Positions 43,330 through 55,729 of a stretch of 64,000 nt of DNA are shown in pieces. Position 1 is the first letter of the stretch, and each line of letters begins with the position of its first letter. The translations under genes and the position numbers were made by a program. Source of the DNA: Madurella fahalii (lineage: Eukaryota; Ascomycota; Sordariomycetes; Sordariales); the NCBI GenBank assembly GCA_029876055.1, contig CM056874.1, forward strand, positions 620,001 through 684,000, read 5' to 3'. Under the pieces are notes generated by a model. That model saw only the letters and a list, made by a program, of their open reading frames with translations. It made no database searches and had not been told where the DNA came from.

Positions 43330-43910
43330 TCCCCGCACGGATGGCTCCGTCGTCTGCGGTTACAAAGCCCAAAAGAAAGCACTTGCTAGAGCTATGCGCA
43401 GTATAAGTTTGACATTCTTCAACTTCTTCGCCTACGGCACAGCAACCGAGCAAGGTCTGGTGCTCATTTATCCTCTTCCCGCGGAAGTGATGATTATTGA
43501 TGTCGCTGCTCCATATCTCGCCTCGCCAAGGGAAGATTACCAGGCCATGACGGACCCTGCCGATGGCGCTCTCGTCGTGGAATATACGAGGTTTACCCGT
43601 CGGTTCTTTGCGACTGTAAGCTCGGCCTATACAACCCTGCTGAGCCGGCGCTTGCTGCTAATGGTACGAACGCGGAGAATATTATTGTGGGTTTGAGGAA
43701 TACTATGGTGCCGTAAGGTTTCCATTCACTGGGAACGGTGGCTATAATGCCAAGGAGAGTGGGTGGTGTGGTAAATGACAATGGTTTATGGGAGTGGAGC
43801 GGTAGAGTGTTGGCGATTTTACCGCGAGCGTATACGCAGCAGACGGTCTATGTTGCCGCGGAGGAGGCGTTGGATTTACTGAAGCTGGGTTTGATAGGTG
43901 TGATGTGAGC
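43330..43910 (+). pseudogene. GMC oxidoreductase C-terminal remnant
   Basis: Plus-strand pieces match the C-terminal domain of glucose-methanol-choline oxidoreductases. One frame gives MIIDVAAPYLASPREDYQAM and ADGALVVEYTRF. After a shift near 43,620 another gives the catalytic-His region, read as HSLGTVAIMPRRVGGVVND (expected His-x-x-Gly-Thr-x-x-Met-x-x-Arg-x-x-Gly-Gly-Val-Val). It then gives a degraded VRVVDAS-like part and TVYVAAEEALDLLK, the usual last helix. Several indels and a stop make it dead; the FAD-binding N terminus is absent. Confidence 0.55.
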
Positions 43911-43984
43911 ATTGGTCAGAGAAGTTGATCTTTGCATTAAGAGTATCTAATTTGGCGAGTAACTAGCCCCCTGCGAGCTCCTAG

Positions 43985-46900
43985 TTAAGCTGACGGCAAC
44001 AATCCACGATGGTGGAACGGCATCCTCCCGTGCCGTACCCGGATGTTGCTCGCTCGTCGTGAATTGAAAGCTCCGCCATCTTCCGTGACCTCTATTCCTC
44101 TCTTGATAACGGCCAGCTCATACCGACGTGCAAGGAGAATTTCGCCAGCGCAACTGATACCGAATATCATCCTGCTCACTACCGTGGAGCCGATCCAATT
44201 ATCAGGCAGGAAGAAATGTCGAACAAACAATTCCTCGGGCACAATACTCTGTGAGCCAGCTGGGAGGAGATGTATAGAAGCAATCCAGTGGTCTGCCATG
44301 TATAAGACACGTCGGGTGCCAAATATGCCGATGATGTGCTCCACCCGAGAGGGTAATATGCTGAGGTCGGCTCGGGGTATGGTGTCGTGAGGAGTATTAA
44401 CCAGATCGTCATAATTCCACAGGAGGATCTCTGACTGCCCGGAGCTGCTAGCGGGCCTGGGCTGTCCCTCGTGTCTTGTAATACCCGTGTGTGTAACGAA
44501 CCTGTTGGGGTGAGACAGGCTACCGAACCTGTCAAGCTGTATTTCGTCACGCAGTGACAGAGTAACTGTTCGGACAAGGGTTAACGTCGTCCAATCGTAG
44601 ACTCTAATTTCCGTCCCTGTTGGCCCAAGCATGAGTAGCGTGTCCGATGAGGGACCAGGACATGTTGCCCAACGAGAACCGGTACTAGCACCAGTAGACT
44701 CGATCTGGCGGATCCAGACCCCTTCACCTTGCTTAGGCACCGGCCACAGCGTGGAGTGCTTCTCTGTACTGACAAGAAGCCTTTGATGCTTCGAAGACAT
44801 TAGAATCTGTTGTAACATGCCGGATCCTTGGCCCACAGTTCGAGCATCGATGAGGGTCGGGCCTATTTCCCATGTCCTTCGCTGTCGCGGGCTCTGTCGA
44901 CGGGTGATTTTTCTTGCTGTGAACCTCCCGGAGCGATCACCACAAGTGAGAATCGAGTCTCGCTCATCGAAATAGAGGAGATGGATGGAGCATTCCGCGG
45001 ATTGGACAAACCAGAGGTGTTTCTCCGGCTCTGGCCCGGAGATGTCATGGGCGAAAACAGAGCCATCCTCCATGGCGCAGAACACGATAGTGGAGTCCTG
45101 GGGGCAAGCGATAGTGGTAATTTCCGGTACCGGACGGGTTATAACATGGTGGCCAACCTCTGGCGGCCGTATTGAGGCAGACACAATATCACTGTTGTCC
45201 TCTTCAGGGATGTCGCTTCGAAGAAGAACGGTGGGTTCCCAGACTCGACATTGATCGCCACGAATCTCGATGAAGCGGCGGCTGTCCGAGGTGAATATGA
45301 GACCTTTAGGCAGGATATGCGTATCGAATTAGACACGATACAGCGTACGAAGTGTTTCAAACTCAAAGAGGGTCAAATTTCCTGATGAGTCTACGCCCGC
45401 AAGCGTTCGGCCGTCGTTGGAAGCAGCGAGAAGCATGGCGTTCGCTCCTTCGACCGAGGCGATCGGCTTGCCGCCTTCGATGTCATACACGATGTGGTCT
45501 CCGTCAGAATATGTGGCTGCAAAGAGGTTGATGTCTAGAGTGTGACCGAACGCGGCAGCGCGAACAGTTGTTGAGCCTTTGGCGAGTCCACGGGTCCCGA
45601 AGATGTGTATGGATCCTGTATTCTTCTCGTAGGTGTCGTAGATGCGGTGATCAATGCAATCCCAAAAGACAACATTCTCGCCTCTGTACACCACGGCAAG
45701 GAGATTCGCGGTCGTGCCTATTTCTGTTAATGTGGGCGTTCGAAACTGCATTGTGTCCTGAACGTCGGCCGACCAAGTCGCTGGCTCATCGCGAAAAAAT
45801 GTCTTGAACTCCACATCCCACTCGATGAGCTGATTTAGTTTTAGGACCACACGTAGGACCGTATCTTCTTCCGCGAACCCAATACTTAGACACAGAGAAG
45901 TGATTTGGAAGCTGGCGAGCTCCGATCCATCCTTTGTCGACCAGATGCGAACCATCTTCGCGCCCCCAGTCGCGAGCAACTTCCCTCTCTCCGAAAATGC
46001 CAGGCGCCAAACCGGCCCGCCATGATGGAGAGTATAAGTTTCTTGCAGGATTGTATCGTCGTAGACCAATACCTTCCCCTCCATGCTCATCATGCCGACA
46101 GCAAAGTACCCCGGCCCAGCGGCTACAGCCTTCGGCTTGGAGCCTTTGGGATATGTGATTGTTGTAAGACAGTCATCCCAGAACCAAGAGGATATACCCC
46201 GAACATTGAGACCCCGCACAGGATCAGTAAACCTCTGTCTTATAGCTGAGTCGGGGGGGCAAAAAGGGGCTATGAGATGATGGATGGCTTTTGGTGAGCG
46301 TCTCAGCCACCCAGAAAACTTGGTCACCAGGTGAATCAGATCATCGCCCCACTTATCTAACAAGGCCAAGTCTCCTTGTTTTCGAGCAAGACCAACAGGA
46401 GGGGAGTGCTGTGCCCTGCGGTTCAAAAGCGTGTTAATGGTCTTGCCGGCCTGATAGATGGTGCGAAGATCACCGTTAGTGGCGGTATACTCAATCCAGC
46501 GGAGAAAGCTGCTGCTCCCTAAGAAGTTGGAAAGCATGATGAGAAGCTCTTCGTCATTCGAGTGGATGTGACTGAGATGCTGAAAGAGAAACGTTGATGC
46601 GTAGTCGGTGAAGGGGTCGGCGCTAGGTGGCTGGGGGGATGGTGAACGGCCGTAAGTATCCGGCTCAGACCCAAGTCTCCTAGCCCTCGTGGTAGGTTTT
46701 TGTGTGTCCTGTAATAAGAACTTCAAACACACGATGGCCAAGCGACGATGCCCTTCTGCATTTGTGAGGATAAACTCAGACTCCACTCCTTTACGGGTGA
46801 AGAATTCTCGAGCGGTCGAGTGTACCAGCTGGACCTTTTCATGCTGGTTCACGTATAACAGACTCCCACAACATCTCGAAATAGTACGTCGGACGTCGTC

Positions 46901-49214
46901 GATCTTATCGTTAATGTCCATCTCAACAGACGTTTGCAATTCCGCCACGCTGAGCGGCCTAAAGGCATACGTCGTCCATGCAATGAAGGCTTTCGCGGCT
47001 GCCTTGCCAAACCGCGCCGTCTCCATCTTGGCGAGAATGTCGCGATAGACTGAATCCATATCTGTCGGTGTTGCCTCCATGACCTTGGTAATCTCTCGTT
47101 CACTGGTTACCTCGCGAAGTTCGGAGCATATGATAGATGCCCACAGAAAACAACCCCCCGACTTCTCGAGAATATGCACTGCCATGTCTTCCGGACTCGG
47201 CCATTTGGCTGAGGCGGGGCACGGCAAATACGGAAGATTTGCTTTGAGCAATAGCGAAATATCCTGCAAGGTGTCCTCTTCCAAGATCGTGTAGCTCTGG
47301 ATGTGATCCTTGGGGCTGATGACTTTCTGGTGTGTATCTGCGGTGTCCCTCGATGTCACAAGGACGGAGACGGGCTAATGCTCCTGGATGCGAGTCAAGA
47401 AGGTCGTCATGTCGGCAAGGTCCTTGCATTCGTCCATGGCGTCGATGACCCAATACTGGGATCTTTTCAGCGTCACTCTGAGAATTCCCGAGAGGAATAT
47501 CTTCCGCCACAAGGAATGGGAATCGATCTTGTCCATAGGACTGCCCCTCCATTCCAACATGATGCCCTTGAACTTGTCGAGAATCTCGGGGTGCAGCATT
47601 GCCATTTGCCATGCCATGGACCGTAGACAGCTGTTCGAGAGTGATTTGACATTATCCTGCGCCTGGAAGAAGAAGAAGCAACAGTCAAAGCCTTCACTGC
47701 GCAGATCGCTAACGATGTGCCTGGATAAGACACTCTTCCCTGCGCCGGGAAGACCTCGGAGCCAGATGAAGCTGGTGTCAGTCGATCCTTTCCATGCCCG
47801 GTAGTATGGCTTAGCAGTGAGCCATTCGCAGGAGCCGGGAAGTTTGACGGTGTCGTGAATCATCATTTCATCCTCCGGGGCGCCAGAGACCCCTAGGAAC
47901 CGATTAAGAGCTTCTCGGTCTTGTTGGCTTGCGAAGTGCGTTTGGGAAGAGTGGGAGGACTCTCGTTGCATTGAGATAACCAGCGACAAAGCGTTTTTGA
48001 CAGATATGTAACATGGGTCCTCTGGTGTTGAGTACATTGCAACATGACGATGATCCGCATCGAGGAAGGTTGCCCGCTCGTTGGCAAGGTTCATCCTTGC
48101 GCTTGCCTTCTCGACGATGAGCATCTTGTTAATTCCAATACTCATGGGCCGCGTTTCGTAAAAGGAACATAAACGAAGGTTGCCGCTAACTCGGGGGAAA
48201 TCCTCGCTGATATTCTGGATCAGCGGTGACTGCGGAAAAAGATCCTCCACGAACGGGCGGACTCCAATGACAGCTGTCAGTCGGGACAGAGTCTGTGCAA
48301 TTGAGGCACCTTGGTGAGGAGTCGCTAGAAAGAATATCGCGCGGACCCTATCAATGGTAGGTTTGAATTCAAGCTCCCGAAGCCCGATGATATAGGCCAT
48401 TTTGACAACCAGACCTCCCATACTATGTGCGACAAAGATCAGAGGCGGCTATCAAGAGAAAACCTTTGTGAGCTAACTTGCAAGGTAGAACAACGATGAA
48501 TTCTTTGCTGACAAGCCGGGAACGTACCTTTTCACCCCTATTCATCAAAGGATAGTCGTTGACCGCAGCCAGCAGAGATCGAGCAAAATCTGGGATACTG
48601 AGGATTGACTCTCGAGTTACGCCAGCCGGATAGTCAAAAGTATGGATGCGAACGTCGTGGAAGCCATCCTCTTTCGGGAGCCATTCCCGCGGCCAAAATA
48701 ACTCGGGCTTGCCCCCTTTGCTCCACGTACTTCGCGACCCGCCGTTTAGCCCGTGAACAAAGATAACGTCTGCTGCTGGCTTCTGACCTGGGTCCGGGCG
48801 ATGGACCGTCGTGAGCCCTAAAGGCCCTTTCGGACTACCACCGGAGGCATCGTCATTGCTTTTCCTAGCGATACTGGCAAATGACCGGGAGAGGAAGGAC
48901 CGTCTTGCTGAACCTGTGGCGACACATGTGATGTTGTTGGCGGGAGGTTCCATGTGAACGGCGCGTGCGGTCAGGATGCAGCCCAACGGTACCGGTAGGA
49001 TAGGGCAGGGATTCCGGACTCTTGCGGCGGGCTGAAGCCAACATGCGGAGCGAGCCGACGGCGGTTGATGATTCAGTGATGGGCTCAAACCAGGTCGAAC
49101 ATCCCCAAAGACAACCCTCCGTATCACATCGGCTCTATGAAGTTTTGCGGAGTCTGACAGCTGCCAGGCCTTGGAGAATGGCCTGTTGGTGCTGCCTATT
49201 GGAGTTTGAGACAC
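43985..49214 (-). pseudogene. STAND/NLR-type gene 2: SesB-like hydrolase - NACHT - WD repeats, two in-frame stops
   Basis: Exon 1 starts at 49,214 or, more likely by family layout, at ATG 48,953 and ends at 48,528; the intron is 48,449-48,527 (GTACGT donor); exon 2 runs to 43,985. The alpha/beta hydrolase part has DVIFVHGLNGGSRSTWSK and FVAHSMGGLVVKMA (nucleophile Ser). The NACHT part has the P-loop WLRGLPGAGKSVLSRHI and WVIDAMDECKD. A long helical part and a degenerate WD-type propeller follow (LAFSERGKLLATGGAKMVRI). Stops at 47,375-47,377 (TAG, where QEHxPVSVLVTSRD is expected) and 45,329-45,331 (TAA, after TLYRV) each fit a single CpA-to-TpA change; the frame is otherwise open for 1,488 codons. 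Relatives act in heterokaryon incompatibility. Confidence 0.85.
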
Positions 49215-50434
49215 TTGGCTAGTCGCGGTGGCTATTGTCGCTGATGATTGGCTGCGGGATGTCGGGGGCCGCCTTTCCCCTCATTCCCTTTTGTCCATCA
49301 GTGCGCTCTCCCCCAGTAAATGCATCATTGGGAAGCCCTCATGTGAGATTGCAGGGCGTGCCATGTGGTGGCAGAATGTAGGATTACTACATGAAGTGAA
49401 AAGGAATAAAATTGCCTGTCTTATCGACCATCTGAGCGTCAAGTTCATCGGCTGCAGCAGCAGTGGCACTCGTAGATGTCTTGGTTGGTGCGTTGGGATA
49501 CGGATGGGTGTTTACGTTTTTGAGGCTGTTTGATACCGTCGCCTGTCCCTCACGGTGGTAGCGTTGCGGAGATGGGGAATGAAATGGCGGAAGCAACGGA
49601 TGGAACGGCTGGAGAAGTGAGTTGGTCTGTTCTATTTTAATAGCCTGGTTATGTGAGACGAAATCAAACGGGGATTCGGTGTTAGCTAAAAGGTATGCAG
49701 GAATAACCGTGGCATCTTGTCTCTTTTTCAGACCCCAAGCTCCGGTTCACCGTCTCCACATAATTACCTGCCGTTGGCCCCAGGAGCAGCTCCGGTTGGG
49801 CCCCTGGGCTCCAGGCTTAACTCCTTACAACGTAGTTATCCTTCCGCGGCCAGAGATTCGGAAAACAGTCGGGCAGACAACTCGGCGGACGCATCTCAAT
49901 CTTCAATAAACGATCCACAGTCGTAACCATTCACCCCTTGAGTTGACATTGTGATACCAGATATATTCCAACCCATATGGTTCCTTGTAAACAACTTACA
50001 AAGAAATCACCAGTACTAACAACAACAATCCAAGATGACCCAATCTTGACAACATCAGCACCTTACCTTTACCTAACAAGAACTAATGTACAATCCCACG
50101 CATTCTGCAAGCAATGACGAGGAGCCAGTGATAACACCTGCAGGACCCCGATCCTCACTCCCCAAGCCCCACCTTAACGGGAAAGAGCCCTGTTGGGCAC
50201 GGCTCAGGCATCGAATCCCGCTCACTGCGGGGGTGCTGGCTTTTTTGTCCCTTGAATTCCCGCTTCCATCAGCATCCCTTTACCTCTCCACTAGCCGCCT
50301 TCCTCTGCCAGGCTGATCAGGTGTCCTCAGAACGAATGCCATACAAGCATCCCGTAACATCAAATTTCTAGGAACAACTCCACGGCAGGTGACGAGAATC
50401 CGGAGCCAAAGTGTTCCCACCGTCACCAAGAGAC
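49215..50434. other. Divergent intergenic region between NLR genes 2 and 3
   Basis: About 1.2 kb separates two STAND genes that point away from each other, so it probably holds both promoters. Around 49,990-50,090 there is a C/A-rich stretch of the kind common in fungal 5' leaders, followed by an ATG at 50,086 with a 76-codon frame that shows no family signal. No clear TATA box was seen. Confidence 0.4.
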
Positions 50435-53400
50435 ATGGCCGGAAGTAAGCGTTATCGGATTCTGCCGAGCTCGACTTGACGCTAATTATCCGGTTACAGA
50501 GATCAGCTCCTCTGCGAAGGGAAACTCTGCTCATCATTCGTTCCAGAATAATGGACTGATTACAGGAACGATAAATTTCTCAGGCATGTCCGAGGAATCC
50601 CATAATATCGCTGCGATTAACTATGATTTTGCTGACATGGAATGTAATTCGATGATTACTACACAGGGTTTGAGGACGAGAACCGACCTTGCCTGCGGGA
50701 CTTGTACATTACCGACTCAGAAGCCGACAAGCAACGGATTGAGGGTTCCAAGGGCCGTGACCTGGGAGAAGAACACCACTGGATTCTCAACAACTGCGAC
50801 TTCAAGGAGTGGCGCGACGGGCAAAACACGAGCTTGCTTTGGATCAACGGTGGCCCCGGAACGGGCAAAACCATGCTCCTCTGCGGCATCTTAGATGATC
50901 TGTCCAAACGAAATGCCAAGAGCTTATTGTCGTTCTTCTTCTGCGAGGCTAGCAACAAGAAGACTCGAAGCGCTGAGGCCGTGTTGCGCGGCCTTCTCTT
51001 CATGCTTGCCATTAAACAGCGCTCCATTATCAAACACATAAGGAAGAAGTACGACGATGCCGGCCCTGGTATGTTCGAAGGTCCGAGCGTTTGGTACTCC
51101 CTGAGGGACATCTTCGTCGAAGTGCTGCAAGATCTGGGCAGTCGGGATACGGACCAGGGCGTGACCTACCTTGTCGTCGACGCCCTGGACGAGTGCGAGA
51201 CAGGTTTAGAAAATCTCCTCCATCTGATTGCTACGAGCTCCGTGACGACTCCGCGCGTCAAGTGGTTAGTGACGAGCCGCTGGCAGGATAACATCGGAAC
51301 GGGCCTCCAGGCGAGCTGGACCGGCCCGCGGCTCAGCCTCCGCTTGGCCGACCACGTTAGTGAGGTGTCAAACGCCGTCGAGGCTTACATCCACCGGCGC
51401 GCGTCTGAGCTCGCTGGGACACCAGCGAATAACACGGTATATCAACAAATCCGTGCGTATCTTCAAAAGAGGGCCAATGGGTCGTTCTTGCACGTCACCC
51501 TTGCAGCCCTTGAGCTAAGGACGGTTCCCCACTCCGGACTGTCGACAGCGCTGGCGAGGATGGCTGTTGACGTAGAGGGGTTATACAAGCAAGCCGAGGA
51601 CCGCATTCAAGGTCTGAACTGGGAAATGAGTGGCCTCTGTCGGAAGGCCCTGTCTGCCGTCGCCGTCGCCTTCCGCCCCCTGCGCGAGCAGGAGTTATAC
51701 GCCCTAGCCGGTCTGCACTCGTCCCAGGATGAACAAGCCAAAGAAGTCTTGCGCCTCTGCAAATCCTTCTTTACCACTTCAGACGGCACTGCAAACCTCA
51801 TACACCAGTCGGCCAAGGACTTCCTTCAGCGGGACAGCGCGCTCTTCAGCCCGGGCCTCGAGACGGAGCATCATCGCATGTTTTTCGAGTCTCTAAGGGT
51901 CATGGAGACAACGTTGTGGCGCGACATGAGGAAGGACGCGCTACTCGCAGATGAGAAGAATAAGTTAGTGGCGGCCCAGTACGCTTGCGAATATTGGATC
52001 GAGCACCTCGTCGCGGGCGGGCAGCACACCCGCGACAAGCAAAACGAGGACGCCCTCATCGGTTTCCTCCAAAGACAGTTTCTCTATTGGCTTGAATATT
52101 GTGCTCGCTTCGGAAACGTGCGAGAGTCATTGTCATCTTGGCCAAGGCTTGTGGGATTTCTCAAGGTGTGTTAGTGGTAAGTTCTCCGCGCGCCAGCCCC
52201 CCAGAGGGGAAAAAAATAAGGAAGAGGAAACGGATATGGAGAAAAACTTAACGCTCGTGAATATCTAGGTTCACTTTTTGTTACCATACCTGACGGTATA
52301 ATTATTGCGCGTCGGAAAGAGAAGTACTGAGCTTACCGTTGTATTCATTAATTACCCAGGAGAAACAAGCAGACAGTGAGCTGGTCGAGCTGTTCGTGGA
52401 CGCGCACCGGTTCATGGCGTACAACGGGCAACTCATCATAGAACACCCGCTCCAGGTTTACACCTCAGCACTACTCTTCGCTCCGACCAGCAGCCGGATA
52501 CGGCTGTTCTTCCAGAAGGAGGAGCCCCCGTGGGTCACAGTCAGCCCCGGAATGGTGAGGGAGCACTGGAGCCCCTGGCTGCAGATGCTAGATGATTCGA
52601 AGTGCGGGTATATGGCCACAAAGCCCACCATAACATTCTCATTCGATAACACACGTCTAGCGTCGGTGCTAGATGGGCGCACGGTCAAGATTTGGGATTT
52701 GACGAGAGGACAATGTCTCCGTGCTTCCGAAATAGATGATCTGGGCTCCTGGATCTCTTTCCTGCCCGGAAGCAGTACGCTCCTCGCCATGAAAACAGGG
52801 GTACCAGAGGGAGGAGGGCAGATGGTAAAGTTTTGGGACACGGCCAAGAGCGGAGAAGACATGGTGGCCAGCCTGGACTGCGGAATGATTTCCTCGGCGG
52901 CCGCTTTCTCGCCAGACGGAGTCTGGCTGGCGGTTGCGGACAGGAACCACATTAACATTTGGGATTGGGCGAAAGGCGACCGCACACTCCGTTTTCACCA
53001 CAATCATGGTGCCGCTCACGTCGTTGCTTACGCGCCTAACGGCGCCATACTAGCTTCGGCACACTGCAAGGAGGTGTGCATCTGGAATCCAGAATCGGGA
53101 ACATGGCTACGGAGCATCGACAGCACAGTACACGACCTGGCCGCGCTCTCGCCTGACGGGAAGAAACTTGTGCTAGCTAACCACATATCGTTGAAGACAT
53201 GGGATCCTCACACCGGCAAACATTTGCAGATGCTTGACGTCCTGCCCGAAGGCTACTTAAAGAGCACGATCGCCTTGTCAGCGAACGGCAGCCGCTTCGC
53301 CGCCGCGCTCCACGGGGAGATCAAGATCTGGAACGTGGCGACAAGGCGCCGTCTCCGCACCATCAAGGGCTATGACTTTGAAATGCCGCTGCTTGCGTTC

Positions 53401-54537
53401 TCACCTGACGGCACACGGATGGCGTCTGCCAGCGAGTCGGGACTCAAGATCTGGGACTCGTCAGGGGAGGGAGACTTTTGCGCCTCCAGGGACCACTTCC
53501 ACGAGATCATTGCCATCAAGATCTCGGCGGGAGGCATGAGAATGGTGTCGGCCTCTAGAGATACGGTCAGGATCTGGAACTTAGGAGAGGGAAGTAGGAG
53601 TTGGAACCCGAATGTCTTTCGCGATGTTCAGCACATAGCGATCTCACCCGACGGTAGCCTGCTCGCTTTTGCGTCAATCTACGGTGACAATATTCAGATC
53701 TGGGATCTGAAACAGGGCAAGCGCATTCAAAATATACCAGAAACGGCCGTCATCGCACCGCAATTCTCACCCGATGGAACCCATGTCGCAGTCATGCCAG
53801 CTGGAGCTCGCAAGTTCCAGGTCAAGCTCTGGGATCTGAGCGGGAATGGGAGATATGAATCCAGGACATTCAAGATGCATAATGATCCGTCCGAGAAGGG
53901 AACGCCAGACCAACCCACATCTGCTTGCATCGTCTTCGCACCTGACAGCAACGGGTTAGCGGCGTCGCTCGGAAACGCTATCAGCGTATGGACCTCGCTG
54001 AAGGAGTGGAGGCGCCCGTCCCTATTGCAAGCCGACCGGACCACTGTTGTCGTTAGATCCCTCTGTTTTTTGCCGGGCAATCAGCGTCTCGCGGCTTCGC
54101 ACGATGGTGGAGAGATTAGAATCTGGGACCTGGAGAAAGCTACTTGCCTCAGGGTGCTGCAAATGGATCGGAAAAGTGTCGACATAGTTTCCTTCAAGTC
54201 AACTGCTCCAGCGACATTCCATCTCTTGACAAATTCCGGCCTCATCTCGTTCGACCTGCAGGATGAAGCAGCACCGCTCAACAAATTCTGCCGTTTGGGT
54301 TACGGAATCGACCCCGAAAATGGCTGGATAACAAGGGGCGACGAAAGGGTTCTGCTACTACCGCCAGACTATCGTCCGCGCTGTGTGGCGGTAGTCCCGA
54401 GCCGGCTGCGAGAGGCATCGCCGGTTGCGGCCATTGTCCTCGGCTGCCGCTCGGGACAGGTAGTATCCCTCCAGTTCTTAGACGATGGTACTGCTAATAT
54501 ACAGTATCGGGGGAAGGCGGCTCCCTATTCGACGTAA
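50435..54537 (+). CDS. STAND/NLR-type gene 3: NACHT - WD40 protein
   Basis: The NACHT domain is open from about 50,667 (GFEDENRPCLRDLYITDSEA). It contains the P-loop LLWINGGPGTGKTMLL, TYLVVDALDECE (Walker B) and WLVTSRW, then a winged-helix-like region to 52,165. An intron at 52,166-52,359 (GTGTGT donor, CCCAG acceptor) joins in phase to a WD40 part of about 726 codons with repeats of the type FSPDGTRMASASESGLKIWD, ending at TAA 54,535-54,537. The N terminus is unresolved: ATG 50,435 followed by an intron (about 50,445-50,499, GTAAGC donor) gives an Asn/Gly-rich short exon, but no clean splice links it to the NACHT exon. No stop breaks the main frame. This is the HET-E/HNWD-like domain order without a visible HET domain. 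Confidence 0.85.
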
Positions 54538-54727
54538 GGGGTTGTCGCGAGACACAGAGTGGAGGGAGGGGGGTGTTTGGCGGCTGGCACTGCTCAGATG
54601 ACATGGTAGTGATTACCAACTTCACGAGTTATCTGTCTGCTTTGACATCACTACTACTACTAATAGCGACGGTACTGAAACTTCATCTCTACATCAATAC
54701 TGCTACTCCTCTGACCGGTTACCAGAC

Positions 54728-55687
54728 CTAGGCCATACCATAGGCAGCCACGCGAGCTCTGTACTCACGGAGGGCTTTGATGACCTTCTGAAGCAGCTCT
54801 TCTTTGCTGTGCAGCTTGCTCTCGAGCTCCCCTTCCCTTCTTAGGTAGCTCTCGTAGTCCGCATTGATCTTTGCCGTCAAATTCTCGATTCGAACCTTCG
54901 CTGAGGTCAGCTCCCGTCCCAGCTTCTCCTCGGCCGTCTCAGCTCGAGTTTTCACGGAATCCAACTCTTCCTCCAGCTTCTTCCTAGCTACCTCAGCAGC
55001 GTCGGTCTTAGTTTTCGTAGATGCCAGCTCCCCTTCCAGCTTCTTCCTAGCTACCTCGAGAGCGTCAACCTTGGTTTTCATGGACGCCAACTCCCCTTCC
55101 AACTTCTTCCTAACATCCTCAACCTTGCCGGCCCTAGCATTCGCGGCGGAGAAGTCTCCTTCCAGCTTCTTCCGAGCTGCCTCAGTAGCGTCGGCCTTGG
55201 CTTTCATAGACGCCAGCTCCCCTTCCAGCTTCTTTCTAGCCGCCTCTGCAGCGTCGGCCACGGCCTTCATGGAAGCCAATTCCTCCCCCAACGCTTTTGT
55301 TTTCGCTTCAGCTGCCCCAAGCTTGGCTTTCGTGGTTTTCAGCTCATCCTGCAGGCTTTGCTTGGTCTTCTGGGCGATCGAAGCCGCCCCCTCAATCTCG
55401 GCGCCCAGCTCAGCTAATACCAAGTCGACGTCTTCATGTTGGATGGATCCGGGCTCGTTTTTCTTCTTCCGGGCCCTCTCCATCTCAAGCTCCCTCTCCA
55501 CCTGCCGCTTGGCCTCCCTCTCGGCCCCGATCCCTTCGACGAATTGGGCGCTTATGCTCGAGAGGATGTCCTGGACTTCACTCTCGGCACTCGGCGTTGG
55601 TGGGAGACGAGAAGGAAGTGATGCTTTCTTATTCTTGCCATTGACAGCGAGCGGAAAGTCCGCTGCCCTGGATGTGGCCACCGACAT
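54728..55687 (-). CDS. Coiled-coil protein with 21-residue tandem repeats
   Basis: A single-exon frame of 319 codons. Residues 1-60 are a low-complexity head (SRLPPTPSAESEVQDILSS). The rest is one long charged coiled coil. Residues of about 135-250 are five to six units of 21 residues (LASMKAKADATEAARKKLEG and variants), three heptads each, encoded by 63-bp DNA repeats. There is no signal peptide and no membrane segment. It lies convergent with NLR gene 3. No family beyond coiled coil is recognised; a structural or tethering role is a guess. Confidence 0.75.
   Translation of the reverse strand: MSVATSRAADFPLAVNGKNKKASLPSRLPPTPSAESEVQDILSSISAQFVEGIGAEREAKRQVERELEMERARKKKNEPGSIQHEDVDLVLAELGAEIEGAASIAQKTKQSLQDELKTTKAKLGAAEAKTKALGEELASMKAVADAAEAARKKLEGELASMKAKADATEAARKKLEGDFSAANARAGKVEDVRKKLEGELASMKTKVDALEVARKKLEGELASTKTKTDAAEVARKKLEEELDSVKTRAETAEEKLGRELTSAKVRIENLTAKINADYESYLRREGELESKLHSKEELLQKVIKALREYRARVAAYGMA
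54930..55290 (-). repeat. 63-bp coding tandem repeat
   Basis: Five to six imperfect units of 63 bases (CTCCCCTTCCAGCTTCTTCC on the plus strand recurs at this spacing) encode the 21-residue coiled-coil units. One unit (SAANARAGKVEDVR) is more diverged. Confidence 0.8.
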
Positions 55688-55729
55688 GTTGCTGAGTGGG
55701 GTTGGTTGACTAGGGCAGACCGTTCTTGA

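Noticed and set aside
54864..55709. A 281-codon plus-strand frame rich in Ser/Phe/Ala
   Set aside because: It is the complement of the 63-bp coiled-coil repeats; repeated Lys/Glu codons read as Ser/Phe on the other strand.
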